From contig JABCRI010001343.1 of the NCBI GenBank assembly GCA_015143295.1, forward strand, positions 1,302,001-1,366,000: a stretch of DNA of 64,000 nucleotides, given 5' to 3'. Positions 11,736 to 25,000 of this stretch are shown here, in pieces. Below the pieces are notes generated by a model. The model was not told where the DNA came from and did no database searches. It saw only the letters and a list, made by a program, of their open reading frames with translations. This stretch comes from Tetracentron sinense (Eukaryota > Streptophyta > Magnoliopsida > Trochodendrales > Trochodendraceae). Position numbers and translations under genes: made by a program. The first letter of the stretch is position 1; each line of letters starts with the position of its first letter.

Positions 11736-13777
11736 CAGTGCCGAAAAAACCCTGTTTGGGTTGTAGTAATGTTGTGATTTTATGTGGACCTTCGAGGAGC
11801 CCAGATCGGGCCCCAGATAAATTGTATCGCCACTCTAGGGTGACAAAAAGTTGTTTTGCAAGTCGTATAAGACGATGGACACATCCATTGGCCTGGAAAC
11901 GTTCCCTAACGGGACGGTGTGTTACTGAATTTGGTTCATGGGGGCGAGACCCAAGTATTTCAGTTAATCAAGCGAGGCTTGGGTTAACCTGTAGTTAGAA
12001 AACCTAACCAGGGTTAAAAGTATAGTCCATGGTTCCTCTTTGACTAGGTCAAGAGAGACAGTGTCCAGTGAGGCCCAGGGTTCCTCTGTGACTGATAGTC
12101 AGGAGATGTCGGTCTATTTGTCTAGGTCATTCGTGGTGCCTCTTAAACTAAGTAAGGAGTGGCGGTGTCCTGCATGGCCTGTGGTTCCTCCGTGACTATA
12201 GTCAAGAGATGTCGGAGTCCTAGGGAGTTTAAAGTGGCTGAACATTAGATAGTGTATAGTCCGAGGTTCTTCTCTGGTTGGGTCAGAAGATGTCGGCGCC
12301 GTGTCTATCAGGGTCCCTTCTTGTTAGAATGTCAGGAGATGTCGGCATTGGGAAAGATGTCGGGGTTCCTCCATAGACTAACCAGAAGATGACAGTAGGC
12401 AGGTTGGTCGAGGTTCCTTCTTGACTGATACTCAAGGCGATAGAGGCGAATGCACGGTAGATGTTGTCTGTCAGTTGAATGGAGAAGTATGTCATTATTG
12501 GGTGAATGCCCAGGTTGTGTGTGTAATCTTCGGATACGAAGTTGTCTGGGTCTGCGTACTCAGGGTTAGAGTTTTTGTCTGAGTCGGTGTACTCAGGGTT
12601 CAGTATGGAATCGTCGAAATCCAGGATGTTTGGGTTGGTACACCCAAGGTTTGGTCGTGTTCGAGAGAAATCCGAAACAGTGTGTGTGAGTCTAGATGGC
12701 TCCAAGTATGGTTATGATTTAGAAACTATAAGATAACTTTTATGGGTTGTGACCAGTTAATAGAGTCTAAGGACTCGAAATGAAACATGATTGATGATTG
12801 AAATGATAACTGGGTAATGTAAACATCATTTCATAAATGAATTACATAATTGGAAAATAATGAGAGGTCGGTAACCTCGGTTAGGGTGACATAACCCTAA
12901 GTGACCTTGGGTCACAGTTTATTATATACTGTTATATTTTACTGTAATAAGCAAATTGAACTGTTTATTATAGCATTATTGATGCGTATTATTATGTCAA
13001 AAATAGTCTAAATGGACTGTGGTTTTATTGGGCTTCATAGCTCACTGACGTTTTATGTCAATAGATTTCGGAGCTGCTGACCAGTAAGTGAAATGTCCAA
13101 CTGGACATTTTGGAAGATTGCACAGACTGTACCTGGCATGATAAAAGCACCTACTTTTGTAAAATAGACTTTATGTAAATAATACAAGTATTTGGTTTGT
13201 ATGATGGCTATTGTGATGACAAGTGTTTATTGCTTTTTGGAAGCATCTGATAAATATTTTAAATTTCCTGCATTTTCGTGGGTAAAGCCTTCCGCTTGCA
13301 TGTTTATGACGAACGGGCGCGCATCTCGGAACTTGATTCCCTAGGCGCGGGTTTCGGGGCGTCACACATAAAGTACCTTTAGAAAATTGAAAAAATAAAA
13401 ACATTTAAAAAATTGTTCAAGTATAGGTCCGTAACAAGGGTTTCATACTCGAATTGTATGATTTGAATTGCAAATTGCAATCTGAATCGCAGATCGAATG
13501 GGATTTACCCAATTAAGATTTTCACCTGCGATTTGAATCGTTTTGCCTGGGATTTGATTCAAATTGTAGGATTTAGATCGCAAATCGCAAGGATTTAACA
13601 ACCATGATCACAACCGCAGATCACCCCTAACATCCCACCACCTTCGATCCAACCACTAACTTTTTTTGGTTAAGATCCAACCACAAACTACCTTCATTAT
13701 TCCACCACTAATGCCATCATCTATGGTCCACTATGAAGAAAGCAAGATAGGCTTGCTTAGAGTATTCTCCCTCCAAC

Positions 13778-14123
13778 CATGGAAATAAAGATCGCTGAAA
13801 CCGATACAGAACGGACGATACGTATAGGTTTCAGTAGCCCCCTCATATTTATACTAATACGAAACGGGTGACACGTATTGTTTATTAGTTGTTTATGTTT
13901 TCATTCACTGTATAATTACAATGGTGTTAGTTATTTTGTCTTAGAATCACTTCCCATGACTTTATATTTGGTAAATTTAGTTCCAATAACTCATTTGATT
14001 TTTTTTAAAATTAAAATTAATTTTTTCTTTAAGAAGAAGAAATTATATGTATCATCTGAAACCGATACGTATAGGTTTCAGTAAGGACTGATACATCCCC
14101 CGAAACCGTATTTTTAATCCTTG
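13778..14123. mobile_element. hAT-type MITE (346 bp)
   Basis: A perfect 8-bp duplication CCTCCAAC flanks it (13770-13777 and 14124-14131). The ends are CATGGAAATAAAGAT and the complement of CAAGGATTAAAAATA, similar but diverged. Internal repeats of the ACCGATACGTATAGGTTTCAG type lie near both ends. It has no coding capacity and sits within the decayed gag region. Confidence 0.75.
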
Positions 14124-14131
14124 CCTCCAAC

Positions 14132-15110
14132 TGCTACTACACTAGCCTAAAAGTCTGAAAGCTCAACTCCAATTCCAGATCTTAACAAGGATCAGATGAA
14201 GATGGTTGAAGAATAAATAAAGAAAGTCCAAGGATCTCAAGCCCTAGATCAAGAACTTCAAAGATGTGCTTACACCCAAGGATTCAATTACCTAAGAAGT
14301 TCAAGAAACTAGACTTTGACAAATACTGTGGAGAAGGATGCTTGATAATTCATTTGAAGGTATATTGTGGGGAAATGTTCCAACTATGGAATGATGAGAA
14401 GATGGCTGTCCAATTATTCCAAAAAAGTTTTTGGTTCAACAATCTTGATGCTGCTAATGTCAGAATCATGAAAGGATCTGTCAAATGAGTTCATTGCTCA
14501 ATATTCCTATGATTTGGACTTGGTGCCACAAAGAAGCATCTTGAGAGGATGGTGCAAAGAGAGGATGAATCTTTCATAGACTATTTGATCTGATGGAGGA
14601 AAAAGGATGCAAAATTAAGTATCTTGTTTCCTAAGGACGAATTGGTAACAACTATTCTCTACAAATTGAAGCACCCTTATCAGACCTTGTTAGTGGCTCA
14701 ACTAAACAGTATTTTTGGAACAATGGCTAAGGGTGGGGAAAGAATTTTATTGACCATCAATGAGGGAGGTATGCAGGATTTACTATCAGGAACCAAAGGT
14801 GCAACATCTTCCAACCGAACTGCACCTCCAAGGAAGGACACAAGGAGAAGGGACAGGTACAGATGATTACAATGATACTGGTTCAAGTCCCCCTAATATC
14901 TCAACCGCCTTAAGTTCTTAACCAAAACTTCTCACATCAAATATCATTTCAAGAGAAAAGGAAATTGTTCTTTATAACCTTACACCATACTATGTCACAG
15001 CTCCTTCCATTTCTGGTAGAACAAAAGCTACTCATGCCGAAACCACCTCATCCTCTCCAACATGCACCAGTACTCCCAACGACCGAATATACTTAATATA
15101 CTAAAATTAC
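14132..15110 (+). pseudogene. Gypsy gag, 3' fragment (broken)
   Basis: Frames at 14264-14488 and 14624-14866 translate to typical plant gypsy Gag capsid sequence: a KKFKKLDFDKYCGEG segment followed by YCGEMFQLWNDEKMAVQLF, then PKDELVTTILYKLKHPY and GGERI. Stops and frameshifts separate the pieces and there is no protease or reverse transcriptase afterwards. It probably continues the element whose LTR is at 42-3640, since the two insertions between them have clean duplications. Homology fades after about 14870; 14871-15110 is proline/serine-rich and open only in short stretches. Confidence 0.7.
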
Positions 15111-15929
15111 ACCTAATGTAGACTTATCATTTTATAATGAAAATAAGATTCAATTAATAATTTTACTTTTTTATCTTAAAAATAAAAAATAGGTGTAATA
15201 TAGATAGTTCAATTTTTTGCCCAAATTAATAAATTGGCAAGAAATATTGAGCATACTATGGTAGTATGGTTTCAAAAGAAATGAACTCAGATTGTCTAAA
15301 TTTAAATAAATAAATAAAAACCTTACGAGTTTTTCCTAAAAACACTATTCTCTAGAATCTCCACGTCGATTTTCACCTCCTTTGGGTTGATTGTTCAAAC
15401 AAGAGACTCAAATCTGGTAAAAGGTGGGAAATTTACTCAAAATCCCAAGCACACACTCAAAATTCCGAAGTGAACTATTGAATTGTCAATGTTTAGACAG
15501 TTCGCAGAAACTTCCAGTTTTTACAAGCCAAAATCTCGCACTATTTGTAAATTGTGCCATAATTTGCAATTGCAAAAAATTGACGAATTTTTGCTAGAAT
15601 TGTGTAAAATAATTGATACATACCTCAAAATTTTGCTGACCAGCAAATTAACAATAATTTAGCCTAATTATGGATAATTCACACGAAGTTTCAAACCTTG
15701 AAATAGGAAGCTGACCAAGCCCATATAAGGCATGAAAAGATTTGGCAATGGTCACACCTTTATGGTTCCACTTAACCTCCTATGTCCTGACAAGGTTTTA
15801 AACTTCAGTATGGGTATAAATTTTAGTAACTAGAAAGATGAAACATTTAATGAAAATTTATATGAAAGTATGAAATATTGTTAAATATGTTGGAGACCAT
15901 GGAAACATGCATTGAGTTCTTAGGAAATA
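15111..15929. other. AT-rich sequence, no gene seen
   Basis: No convincing frame, RNA gene or complete repeat. If AUG3 continues to the left, this is intron 3 sequence. Confidence 0.5.
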
Positions 15930-16720
15930 ATTTAAAAAGCCCGTATAAAGGATGAGGGTTGCATCAGGTAAGCAACAGGTGCACAACTCTGTTGTCCCGC
16001 TCTTTGCATTGCATTGTCATTCGAAAGTGTTGATAAGGAGGGTTATGTTAGGTTAGCAACAAGTGTAAATAATCCATACAAATCCTATGGCATGAATCCT
16101 ATATTGCTATTTCTTGCTAATGCTAGGGTGTTCCCTAGAAACGAAGCACTGCAGCAACACCCTGTTGCAATGAGAAGAAGACAAGGATTGGCTAGGGCAT
16201 TTCTAGAAGCAACATGCTGTAACAATGCACAATTACGATAAAAAGTAGGGAAAAGTTCTCACACCAAACTGGACAAGTGCGAGTAAAGAAGCTAGACAAT
16301 GAGCATAAGATAACTCTTGCGACTTAGAATATGGGAATTTTGACAAGTAAAAGGTTAGAGTTGGCTGATGGAATGAAAAGAAATAGAATTAATAAAATGT
16401 GTTTTAGCCTGCATGAGACATAGTGGAAAGGAGATAGAGCTTTGGTGATGGCTATAACCTTTGGTGCTCAGATAAGGAAAATGAGAGGAATGAAGTAGGA
16501 CTAATAGTAGATAAAACTTAATATTGTAGGAGTTAAGAGAGTAAGCGGTAGATTAATGTCAAATAAAAATAGTAAGTGAGGTTATAATCATTATTATTAG
16601 TGCACCCCAAGTAGGATTAGAAAAAAGCAGTAAGAAGAAATTTGGAGGAAATGGATAGACTAATTTAAGAAATACCAAAGGAAAAATGATATTTATAGGT
16701 GACATATATATTAATATTAA
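15930..16720 (+). pseudogene. RTE-clade LINE remnant (endonuclease part)
   Basis: The conceptual translation, with many stops and frame changes, follows the usual order of plant RTE endonuclease sequence: a WNIGTLTGK-like start near 16330, an ACMRHSG stretch in place of a QETKW-type motif, then SAPQVGLEKS and a GKMIFIGD end near 16700. The leader with GCCCGTATAAAGGATGAGGGTTGC at 15938 resembles RTE 5' ends. The reverse transcriptase is absent. Old and inactive. Confidence 0.55.
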
Positions 16721-17300
16721 CAAATACAATAATTATTATTTTACTTTTTAAAATTCAAAAAATTAACAATTGTTTTAAAAGATTTCAAAAATTATGACTA
16801 ATTAATGGATGTGGAAGATCAATTATACTAGTTCACACATTTTCTATCAGTCAAGTAAATAACAATACTATATATTTATAACAAAAATTTTGGAATATTA
16901 TTTTCTATTTAGAAAATCAAAAAGATATTTTTTCCGAGAATTAGAGTTAGATCATGGAAGTGGTAGATCATTCATTAAACTTAACCCATATATAAATCTT
17001 CAGCCTAGATTCAAAGTAATATACAAATAAAAATAGTAAAGAAAAATACGGATTTCCGGATTCCTTCCCCAAAATGAAGCGAAATCTCTAATTTTGAAAA
17101 AATGGTTATATATCCAAGGATTTCATATGAAATTTGTAGATTTACTAATTTAAACATAGTAGGGAGTGATTGAATGAACTTAAAGCACTAAAACTAGAAA
17201 TAATGGAACATTTGCAAACCTTTAGAAATTAGAAGTGATGGGGAAATCCTTCCAATCCAAAAACAAGGACCAAAATTTGTGTAGTTGATTTATACATAAA
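16721..17300. other. AT-rich sequence, no gene seen
   Basis: No exon, repeat border or RNA gene recognised. I looked here for the next AUG3 exon on the minus strand and did not find it. Confidence 0.5.
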
Positions 17301-18790
17301 TAAAAAGGAAAGAGGGGAGGGAGAGAGAGCTTTGGGGTGTTTTTAGAAAACATGATTGGGTTCAAAACCCTTTTATTCACGGTCAAACCAGCATCAAACA
17401 ATACTGCAGAATCATGCTATTCTGTATGAGTATCACTGGGTATCGACCATGCATAAAAAGGGTATTATTCATACTTCATACCTATTGTGCGATAGCCGGC
17501 TCAGGTTGATCTTCTCCCCACATTAATACTTTTGCTGAATGGGTTCAAAACCCTTTTATTCACGGTCAAACCAGCATCAAACAATACTGCAGAATCGTGC
17601 TATTCTGTATGAGTATCACTATCACTGGGTATCGACTATGTATCAAAAGGGTATTATTCATACTTCATACCTATTCTGCGATAGCCGGCTCGGGTTGATC
17701 TTCTCCCCACATTAATACTTTCGCACTAATGAGAAGCCGAGATCTCAGAGTCACCACCAATCAAGATACACGGGTGTGATTGGTCACCCATGATAAAACC
17801 CTCGGTTCAAGAACCGAGATCGGGTTCAGGGGTTCTTTTTATGAGTCGAGGAAGGTGTTAGGCACCCCTACTCATCCGTCGAATGACGGTTACCTTTTTA
17901 ACATTTCTCCATTAATTTAATTAAACAAGTATTTTCTTTTTTTTTATTCTTTTATTTCAAGATTGGAAATTCACCCCTCCTCGACCGAATTGGGATGATT
18001 TCTCTCTACTAGAGCGGCAAACCTTTTTTCCTTAAATCGGCAATGGCCAAATTCTATCCTCGACCGATTTGAGAGTGGCCCCGCCTACTTTAGTGGAAAA
18101 GGGAATAACTTTTTTTTTAAAATAAATAAAAAGAACAGTAATGGAAGAGAAATCAAAGATCTCTTATTCCCACTCTTTCTTTCGCCCAGATTTCCACTTC
18201 CTCACAACCGTTTGGAGGGAATCTTTGGACTATTATGGGAAAACAAGAGAAGAAAAGATTTGGATGGGTAGGAAGAGAATACAAACCTTTTGATTGCGCT
18301 CTAAGCACCTAAGTTGAAAATAGCAAAGAAGATCCGAACTCCGGAGATAGGGTGTAAGCTTTTGCTCCCTTCTCCACCAGGGTTTCCAACGGTTGGAGGT
18401 TTTCCAAGATGATTTCCAAGTTGTAGAGATTCTAAAGCATTCCCAAGCCTAATGTTTTTCTGAATGATTCCCAAGATGTAGAGATCCCAACTGTAGGGTG
18501 TTTTTGGTGTGTCTAGAGAATGAGGTGTGGAGGCCATTTTATAATAGTGAGATGAAAGGGTTTTCTTGTTTTTTTCCAATGTGGGACTAAATTTCTCTCA
18601 TAAAACGCTTAACAGTTTTTTAAAGAATGAATTTCTCCCCTCTTTTGGGCTTGGTCTAGTTTGGGCTTGGATTGGGATTTGACTTTGGCTTAACCTCGGG
18701 TTATTTCAGAGTTCGGATCTTCTTCATTGAGTCCATCTTTCGATACTTGGAGCTAAAAAGGGCCTTTGGCCGTGCAAAATTGGGTGTCTA
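17300..18790. mobile_element. LTR-retrotransposon-like remnant
   Basis: Contains GGAAGGTGTTAGGCACCC (17847) and ends near AAATTGGGTGTCTAC (18780), motifs I associate with LTR and 3' regions of large plant gypsy elements. No target duplication or coding domain was found. The direct duplication at 17358-17730 lies at its left end. Confidence 0.4.
17358..17730. repeat. 183-bp tandem duplication
   Basis: Two copies start GGGTTCAAAACCCTTTTATT at 17358 and 17541. They are nearly identical; the second has an extra TATCAC. The similarity suggests a recent duplication. Confidence 0.9.
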
Positions 18791-19023
18791 CTCCTATAAA
18801 TAGGAATTTTTCTTGTTTAAGGTTCATGTGTATTGGTACATAAAAATACTATATGTATCATACCACAATTGTCCTAGAAGAAAACTTGTCACTTTTTTAG
18901 TATATGAACTTCTATAAAACAATATATATATATATATATATATATAATTATAATTTGAAGGGAAGATTGAACAACAAGAACAAACTAGGAGTTGTGAATA
19001 AATAGTTGTACAGAAATTATCAC

Positions 19024-22000
19024 CGGATATCTTTCAATCCTTCTTCAGCTCCAAAAACTGCCTCCTGGTTGTCTCTTCTACTTGAAAAGGCTGAAATGCT
19101 ACCATAAGCAAAGTCCAAGTCTTCCCCCTGTCAAGTAATGTCAAATACGTGTTTGTGCCTGAGTAATTTTTCCTCAATGCAAAATGATGGGATAACGACA
19201 TGATAAGGGTGACTATGTTGAACTTTTTCTTATGTAAGGAGGGAGTCAATTGGACTCAATAACCCACATTAAGTCATACACAGCACAAATGCACTGACAA
19301 AGGGAAACACCACCTCATGTACATACATGTGCACCCTTCACACGCATGTGTGTACATGCAAGCACACATAAAGTGCCTTAAATAGATACATTCACTAGGA
19401 AGTTACCTCCAATAGTTTCCCTTCTTGCAGAAACTGCTCGTACCTGGATAGTAATTATACAACAAATATTAGCAAGAGAAGGATAGTGCCAATTCAAAAA
19501 AAAAAGTGAAAAATGAACCACAAAAATAGTAATAATTAACATTTGACGTATGTGTTTCAGAATCAAAACAAAAAATATTAAATGTAAAACACACTGACCA
19601 AACCCAATTTTATATGCTAGGATTAAAGTCTTGCTTTTATTGTGCAACTCAGACAACACCGAAACCGATATAATACCAACTTAGCTTAATTGTTTGCAAC
19701 TATGCCTAATTGTAGAACATACATATATGTGTGCGTGGAGTAAATTATGAAAAATTTATCATACGCCCTATTACTAAGATAAACCAGTTGAGCCATGCCC
19801 AACGAAGCCAAGACTCAAGTACTAGGTGTCATGTAGGGGGGAGTCAACGGATACAGATATTATTCATATCCGAGATTCCAAACTCGTATCCGGATTCACA
19901 CCCTTGGATAGTTATCCGAATAGGTATCTGGCAGAGCAAATTCAAATAATAACTTTACTATTCGTTTATAATTGAATAAGAATTCGGATATTGATATATC
20001 TTATTCGATAAATACCCAACCGATTGTATAATATATTACTATATATACATAATATATTATAAATTTATAAGAACAAAATAACCTTATTGATATGTACTTT
20101 TTCCATAATTTAAGACATTAAATTGTTATTTTTAATATAGATTATGATAAAATATTAATTTATCATTTATAATACATATTTTTTCAATTTTTTTCCCTTT
20201 CTTCTATTTTTTTTTAAGTAGCCGGACAAGTTGGATATTATTCGAATTCGAATATTTTAATCGGAGTCGGATAGGAAGTCAGATATACCACTATCCGCTT
20301 TGAATTCGCATTGATGACAGCTCTAATGTCATGTCCATACTCCATAAAACTGACATTCCCTTCCATTAATAACAAATAAGGTCTATTGGTATATAACCTA
20401 GCTGCCAGTAAATGCACTTCCCACAAAAATACTGGCATTTCCCAAGAAATGATGATGTAGCCCAGGCAAGATAAGGGCAACGTATGAAAATTGGAGCAAA
20501 ACTCCGATAATCCAGACGATTAAGTCATTGAAGTATCGACTTAGGAGATTAATTGTTTAAAATATTTCATTAAAAAGTTGTCAATTTTTCGTCAAAACTC
20601 ACAATTTTCAAGAATTATCGCTCCATTTACAATTTCTCAATTGTGATACTTCTTCAGTTATAAAAGTCAGGAAATTTCGACGAATTATCAAAACTACAAC
20701 TGTTCACCAAAACATTTCAACATTTAGTTTTTCTCCATGGTTTCTCTCCTAAATTTTACCACCCTATTTGTCTCTTAGGTGAAGATCGACGCAATGATTC
20801 TGTGGCACGGATTTTTGTCAAGAAATAAATTTTGGAGGGTAACTTTTTTGTGTTTTGGGAAATTTTAGGCTTAATTTAAATCACTTTCATGTGAATATTT
20901 TGTATTTTCAACATTATACCTAATTTATTTTTAAAATAAAATAATCTTTTAAAAATATAAATCCAATCATATGCCTCAACTATTAAGGTAAGGCTACTTG
21001 GGTGGAGGGAAATATGGATAGAAAATCAACAGGCGACTCTAAAAGCTTCTTCGCCCGCATCAGTTGGATTAGTTGGTCTTCCTCATCAACCCAATCGACC
21101 ACTTTCACTCGGTCACATGGGTACTAGTTCGACTAAGATTATAAAATAATGATTAATAGACCATATTAAGCCCCATTTTAAAATTGTATGTATCTTGGCC
21201 CAGTATATCAATTGGACAGAACTTTTTAAAATTTGAATAATTTCTTAATTAGTTTAGTTGAAACTTACATTTAAATATTTGGTTAATTACTTACAAATTA
21301 TTAATCTGAAAATTAAAATTTAAAAATTATTACTTAATTAAATTGCAAAAAAATTGGTCATTTTTTACTTTTTTTATTAACCTTAATCATTCATGAAATA
21401 ATTTTTTAATTAAAAAATTACACAAGTCAAATTAAATAGATGTTGCAAACACAGGTTAGATAAAACAAATGGCTAAAAAATATTTGGTTTATTATTTGAA
21501 AGTACATTTTATTAACGTAAATCATTAATATTAATAGAATATTATTCTAATTTAGTAATAAAATTAACATAAAACGCATGGCTAATTAGATCAAGTGTTT
21601 TCGTTTGTTATATTTCTTCGAACCTGTTTATATTCTACCATTACTCTTGCTTAACATTTTACAACTATCTATACACATTTGTTAGGATGTCACAAGAGTG
21701 GACTGAAGACCAGAGATTGGGTGACAGCAAGGGCACCCACATCAGTGTCATGACCCAATTTTTTAAAAGGAAAAAAAATTGCGTACCTACTAAATAAATA
21801 CTATTTTAAAGGGAGAGTATGCATAACTACTAAATAAATTAGAATTTTAATATGTGCAAAGTTAGGTAACTTAAATGCTTACATTTTTAATCACCTTATT
21901 ATATACCATTAATTATAAGGTTAATCACAATATCCTATGCAATTAACTTACAATTAGCTAATGCCAAATTTGTAAATACAAGAAGAATCAAGGGCTAGGA

Positions 22001-25000
22001 TGCATCAATCATCCTTGCCACTTGTCAAGATCAAGTAAGGGTTAGGTTGATGATTGCCATTTGTCAAGATCAAGTAAGGTTTAGGTTGATGATTGCCACT
22101 TGTCAGGATCAAGTACGGGTTAGGTTGATGATTGCCATTTGTCAAGATCAAATAGGGGCTAGGTTGATGATTGCCATTTGTCAAGATCAAGTAAGGGTTA
22201 GGTTGATGATTGTCATTTATCAAGATCAAGTAAGGGGTAGGTTAAAGAAGTATGGGCATGGTATGGAAGTAGCATGGTGTGAACATGGTGAAAAGTAGTT
22301 TAGTACTAGGGTGGGTGTAATGTAGATAAACCACCCCACCCAATATCCTTAACACCCTACTCCCCTCCCTTTCTCTCATCTCTCTCACTTGTGGAACTCA
22401 AAGAGTTGGGGAGAGAAGGAAGAAGGAAAGTTGAGCAAGGCAAGTTCTCCTTTTACCAAATTTTTTTGAAGAAAAATATAGCAATTTCATATTAAATATT
22501 TGTGCCGCTTCTTTTGCTCTGAAATTTTTACAGTCGGCCAATGAATAGGGTATACTATGACATATATGAGTTTTATCCCAGAACAAGAAGTATATTTTAT
22601 GATAAAATTCGTAGAAGAAAAAGGAGATAGAATTGATGTTTAAACTTTAAAAATCCATGCTAAATAGTTGTGATGCCCCATTTCCTCAAAAAATTGCACA
22701 GTAGACCCATAAATATGTATACTATGATATAAATACGAGTTTCAGCCCAAATCATGAAGTATATTTTATGATAAAATCCGTAGAAGAAAAAGGGGACAGA
22801 ATTGCTGTTTAAACTTTAAAAATCCATGTTAAATAGCTATGATGCCATTTTGCTCTGAAATTTTTACAGTAGACCCATGAATATGTATGCTATGGCATAT
22901 ATGAGTTTCATGCTTTCAGCCCAAAACATTAAGTATATTTTATGATAAAATTCGTAGAAGAAAAAGGAGACATAATTGTTGTTTTAAATTTGAAAATCTA
23001 TGTTAAATAATTGTGGTGCCTTTTAGCTCTGAGATTTTTTCATTAGACCCCTGAATATGAATACTATGACATATATAAATTCCAGACCAGAATATGTAGT
23101 AAATTTTGTGATAAAAAATTTTCGAAGAAATGGGGGGCAGATTTGTTGTTTCAACTTCAAAATTTTATATTAAACGATTAGGGCATATTTTAGCTCTGAT
23201 ATTTTTATAGTGCATACCTGAATATAAACCCATTTATATGACTAAAATTCGGACCAAGACCCATAGCCAACTTTATGTTATGATTTATAGAAGGAAGGTG
23301 GACAGATTCACAATTTAAACAAAAACCAATTGATAATGAATAATTAGTATCTAGTTTAGACCTGAAATTCTTATAGTAGATGTGTGTGTGTTTTCAGTGA
23401 TAAGACTTCACAGGTTGGTGTATAGTATGCAGCTAAGTTTACATAAGAATGTTTGAGAGTATATTGATTTGAGAAAACTCAAACATAATGTAAGACGGTG
23501 AAGGAAACATTGAAAAAAATTATCCTAGAACTAAGCAAAACCTACTCAATGGAAATGAATAAGAGAGTAAAGAACAATGTAGACATAATATAGAAATTAC
23601 ACGAATACAGAAGAAATTGTCACGTGATAAAATGACATGGCTTTTGGCTAAGAAGGTTAAAATGAATTCACTCGAGTATAAAGTTATACATGCGAGTGTG
23701 ATATACACGAAATACTTAATAAAAAGTAGGAAAATAGACAGATACCTGAGGTTCACCATCTTGAAAGACATGTGGGTTCCAAAAGTGGTTGAGAGACATA
23801 CTGCTGAGGGTCATCACTCTTGAAAGACAGGTGGGTCCCAAAAGCAGATGAGCTAAAGCGGGGCTCTCTCAGTCCAAGGACGGAAGATTATGAATCCAAA
23901 AGAAGAAAATGAAAGACAAGAAAGGTCACAGTAAAAGTCTGAACAAAGATAAGAGACAAGAATCCGAACAGTCAAACATTGAACTCACAGAGAGTCCAAA
24001 AAATAAAACAAGATAAGACCAAGAGATAATTCGACAATGAGTGATTGACCACGAGAATGATACATACAATGATGAGCTTAGAATACAAAAATATAATGCG
24101 TGATGTACTTCTTTTGGAGATTATTTGTTTTATCTGAATGCATCTCGATTATGATTATTGTATTGGGCTTGTATACTATTCTTCAAAAAGTGTGACAGTA
24201 GAGAACTTGTAGGGCTTCATAGCTCACTGACGTTTTATGTCAACAAATAACTAGAAAGGTTAAAGGTAAAAGTTCCAGACAATCGAAAGGACTACCAATG
24301 GAGGATTTTGCATTTTGTTTTGATAACAGTGATATTGAGGACTTGTGTTGTATTAAGAAAAAGATAACAAGGTAGTAAACTCAAATATTTCATTGTTGTG
24401 ATGATGATTGTGTTTCGGGAATGCTTTGGTATTCATGTCAAAAGTTCAAAATTTTTGCTTCCGCTACCATTAATGTCAATCTCGCAATCGGATTTATGTC
24501 TTGGGTTTTCATAGAAACTCCAGGGATAAGTCAGGTCACGACAATCAGGGTAAGTAGCAATCTACCTGTAATTAGTCCGGGTAGATTACACATAGCATCA
24601 TGGTACATAGCAAGGGCTATCGATATGTCATAAATTTTTTTGGCATCTTATCAATTAGACAAGTCGTGCAGGAACATCTAGCTACTAAGAGGCATCGTGA
24701 TTTTGTTAGGTCGTCAATTACTGATGTTGGGAGGTCGAGGAGTAGAATGAGAGTGGGGAGACCTTTTGGGCATTCAGTGTCGTAAGTGGTAGGAGGATAA
24801 TCAATGGATCATCCGATTCCAGACAAGGAAGATCTTGAAGATAACTACTAGAGATCCTTGAGGTTGAGCATGGAGAGGTACTTGATAGAGGAAGAAGCTT
24901 GACTTTGGGAAGCTGAGCAGAGTAAACCTAACTTAACCTAACCCATATTGTAATGTGTTTGTGAAGTGTTTATCAAGCCCGAATAAAGGAGGAAGGTTGT

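Larger units (their letters stand above)
4768..13366 (+). mobile_element. Solo LTR, Ty3/gypsy, same family as 42-3640
   Basis: It begins TGTAACGACCC and ends GGCGTCACA, flanked by a perfect 5-bp duplication CATAA (4763-4767 and 13367-13371). No internal region is present, so it is a solo LTR left by LTR-LTR recombination. Without the nested hAT (5799 bp plus one 8-bp duplication) it is about 2.8 kb. It aligns with the LTR at 42-3640 but has diverged clearly and lacks the 96-bp array. A TATATAA at 11263-11269 is a likely LTR core promoter. Confidence 0.88.
4244..13606 (+). mobile_element. Non-autonomous hAT element split by a solo LTR
   Basis: The ends are CAATGTTGTTAAATC (4244) and the complement of CATGGTTGTTAAATC (13606). 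They are flanked by a perfect 8-bp duplication, ATCACAAC (4236-4243 and 13607-13614), typical of hAT. Its own DNA is only 4244-4767 plus 13372-13606, about 760 bp, AT-rich and without a coding frame. Repeats of the AATCGTAA/GCGATTTG type lie near both ends. The middle is the solo LTR and the hAT nested in it. Confidence 0.85.
21746..24543 (+). mobile_element. Solo LTR, Ty3/gypsy-like (2.8 kb)
   Basis: It begins TGTCATGACCC and ends GGTCACGACA, which form a terminal inverted repeat, and is flanked by a perfect 5-bp duplication ATCAG (21741-21745 and 24544-24548). GGGCTTCATAGCTCACTGAC near 24211 also occurs in the solo LTR at 4768-13366 (about 13030), so the families are related. It holds two tandem arrays (22009-22242 and 22470-23390). 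No internal region is present. Confidence 0.8.

Noticed and set aside
19034..19249. Possible B3-domain or unknown short protein on the minus strand
   Set aside because: The meaningful part of this stretch is AUG3 exon 3 in another frame; the exon and its splice sites explain it.
22009..22242. CRISPR-like array of 39-bp repeats
   Set aside because: Repeats abut without unique spacers, there are no cas genes, and the setting is a plant LTR.
24421..24785. Two overlapping small frames as possible genes
   Set aside because: The first spans the LTR border and its duplication; neither has a recognisable domain.
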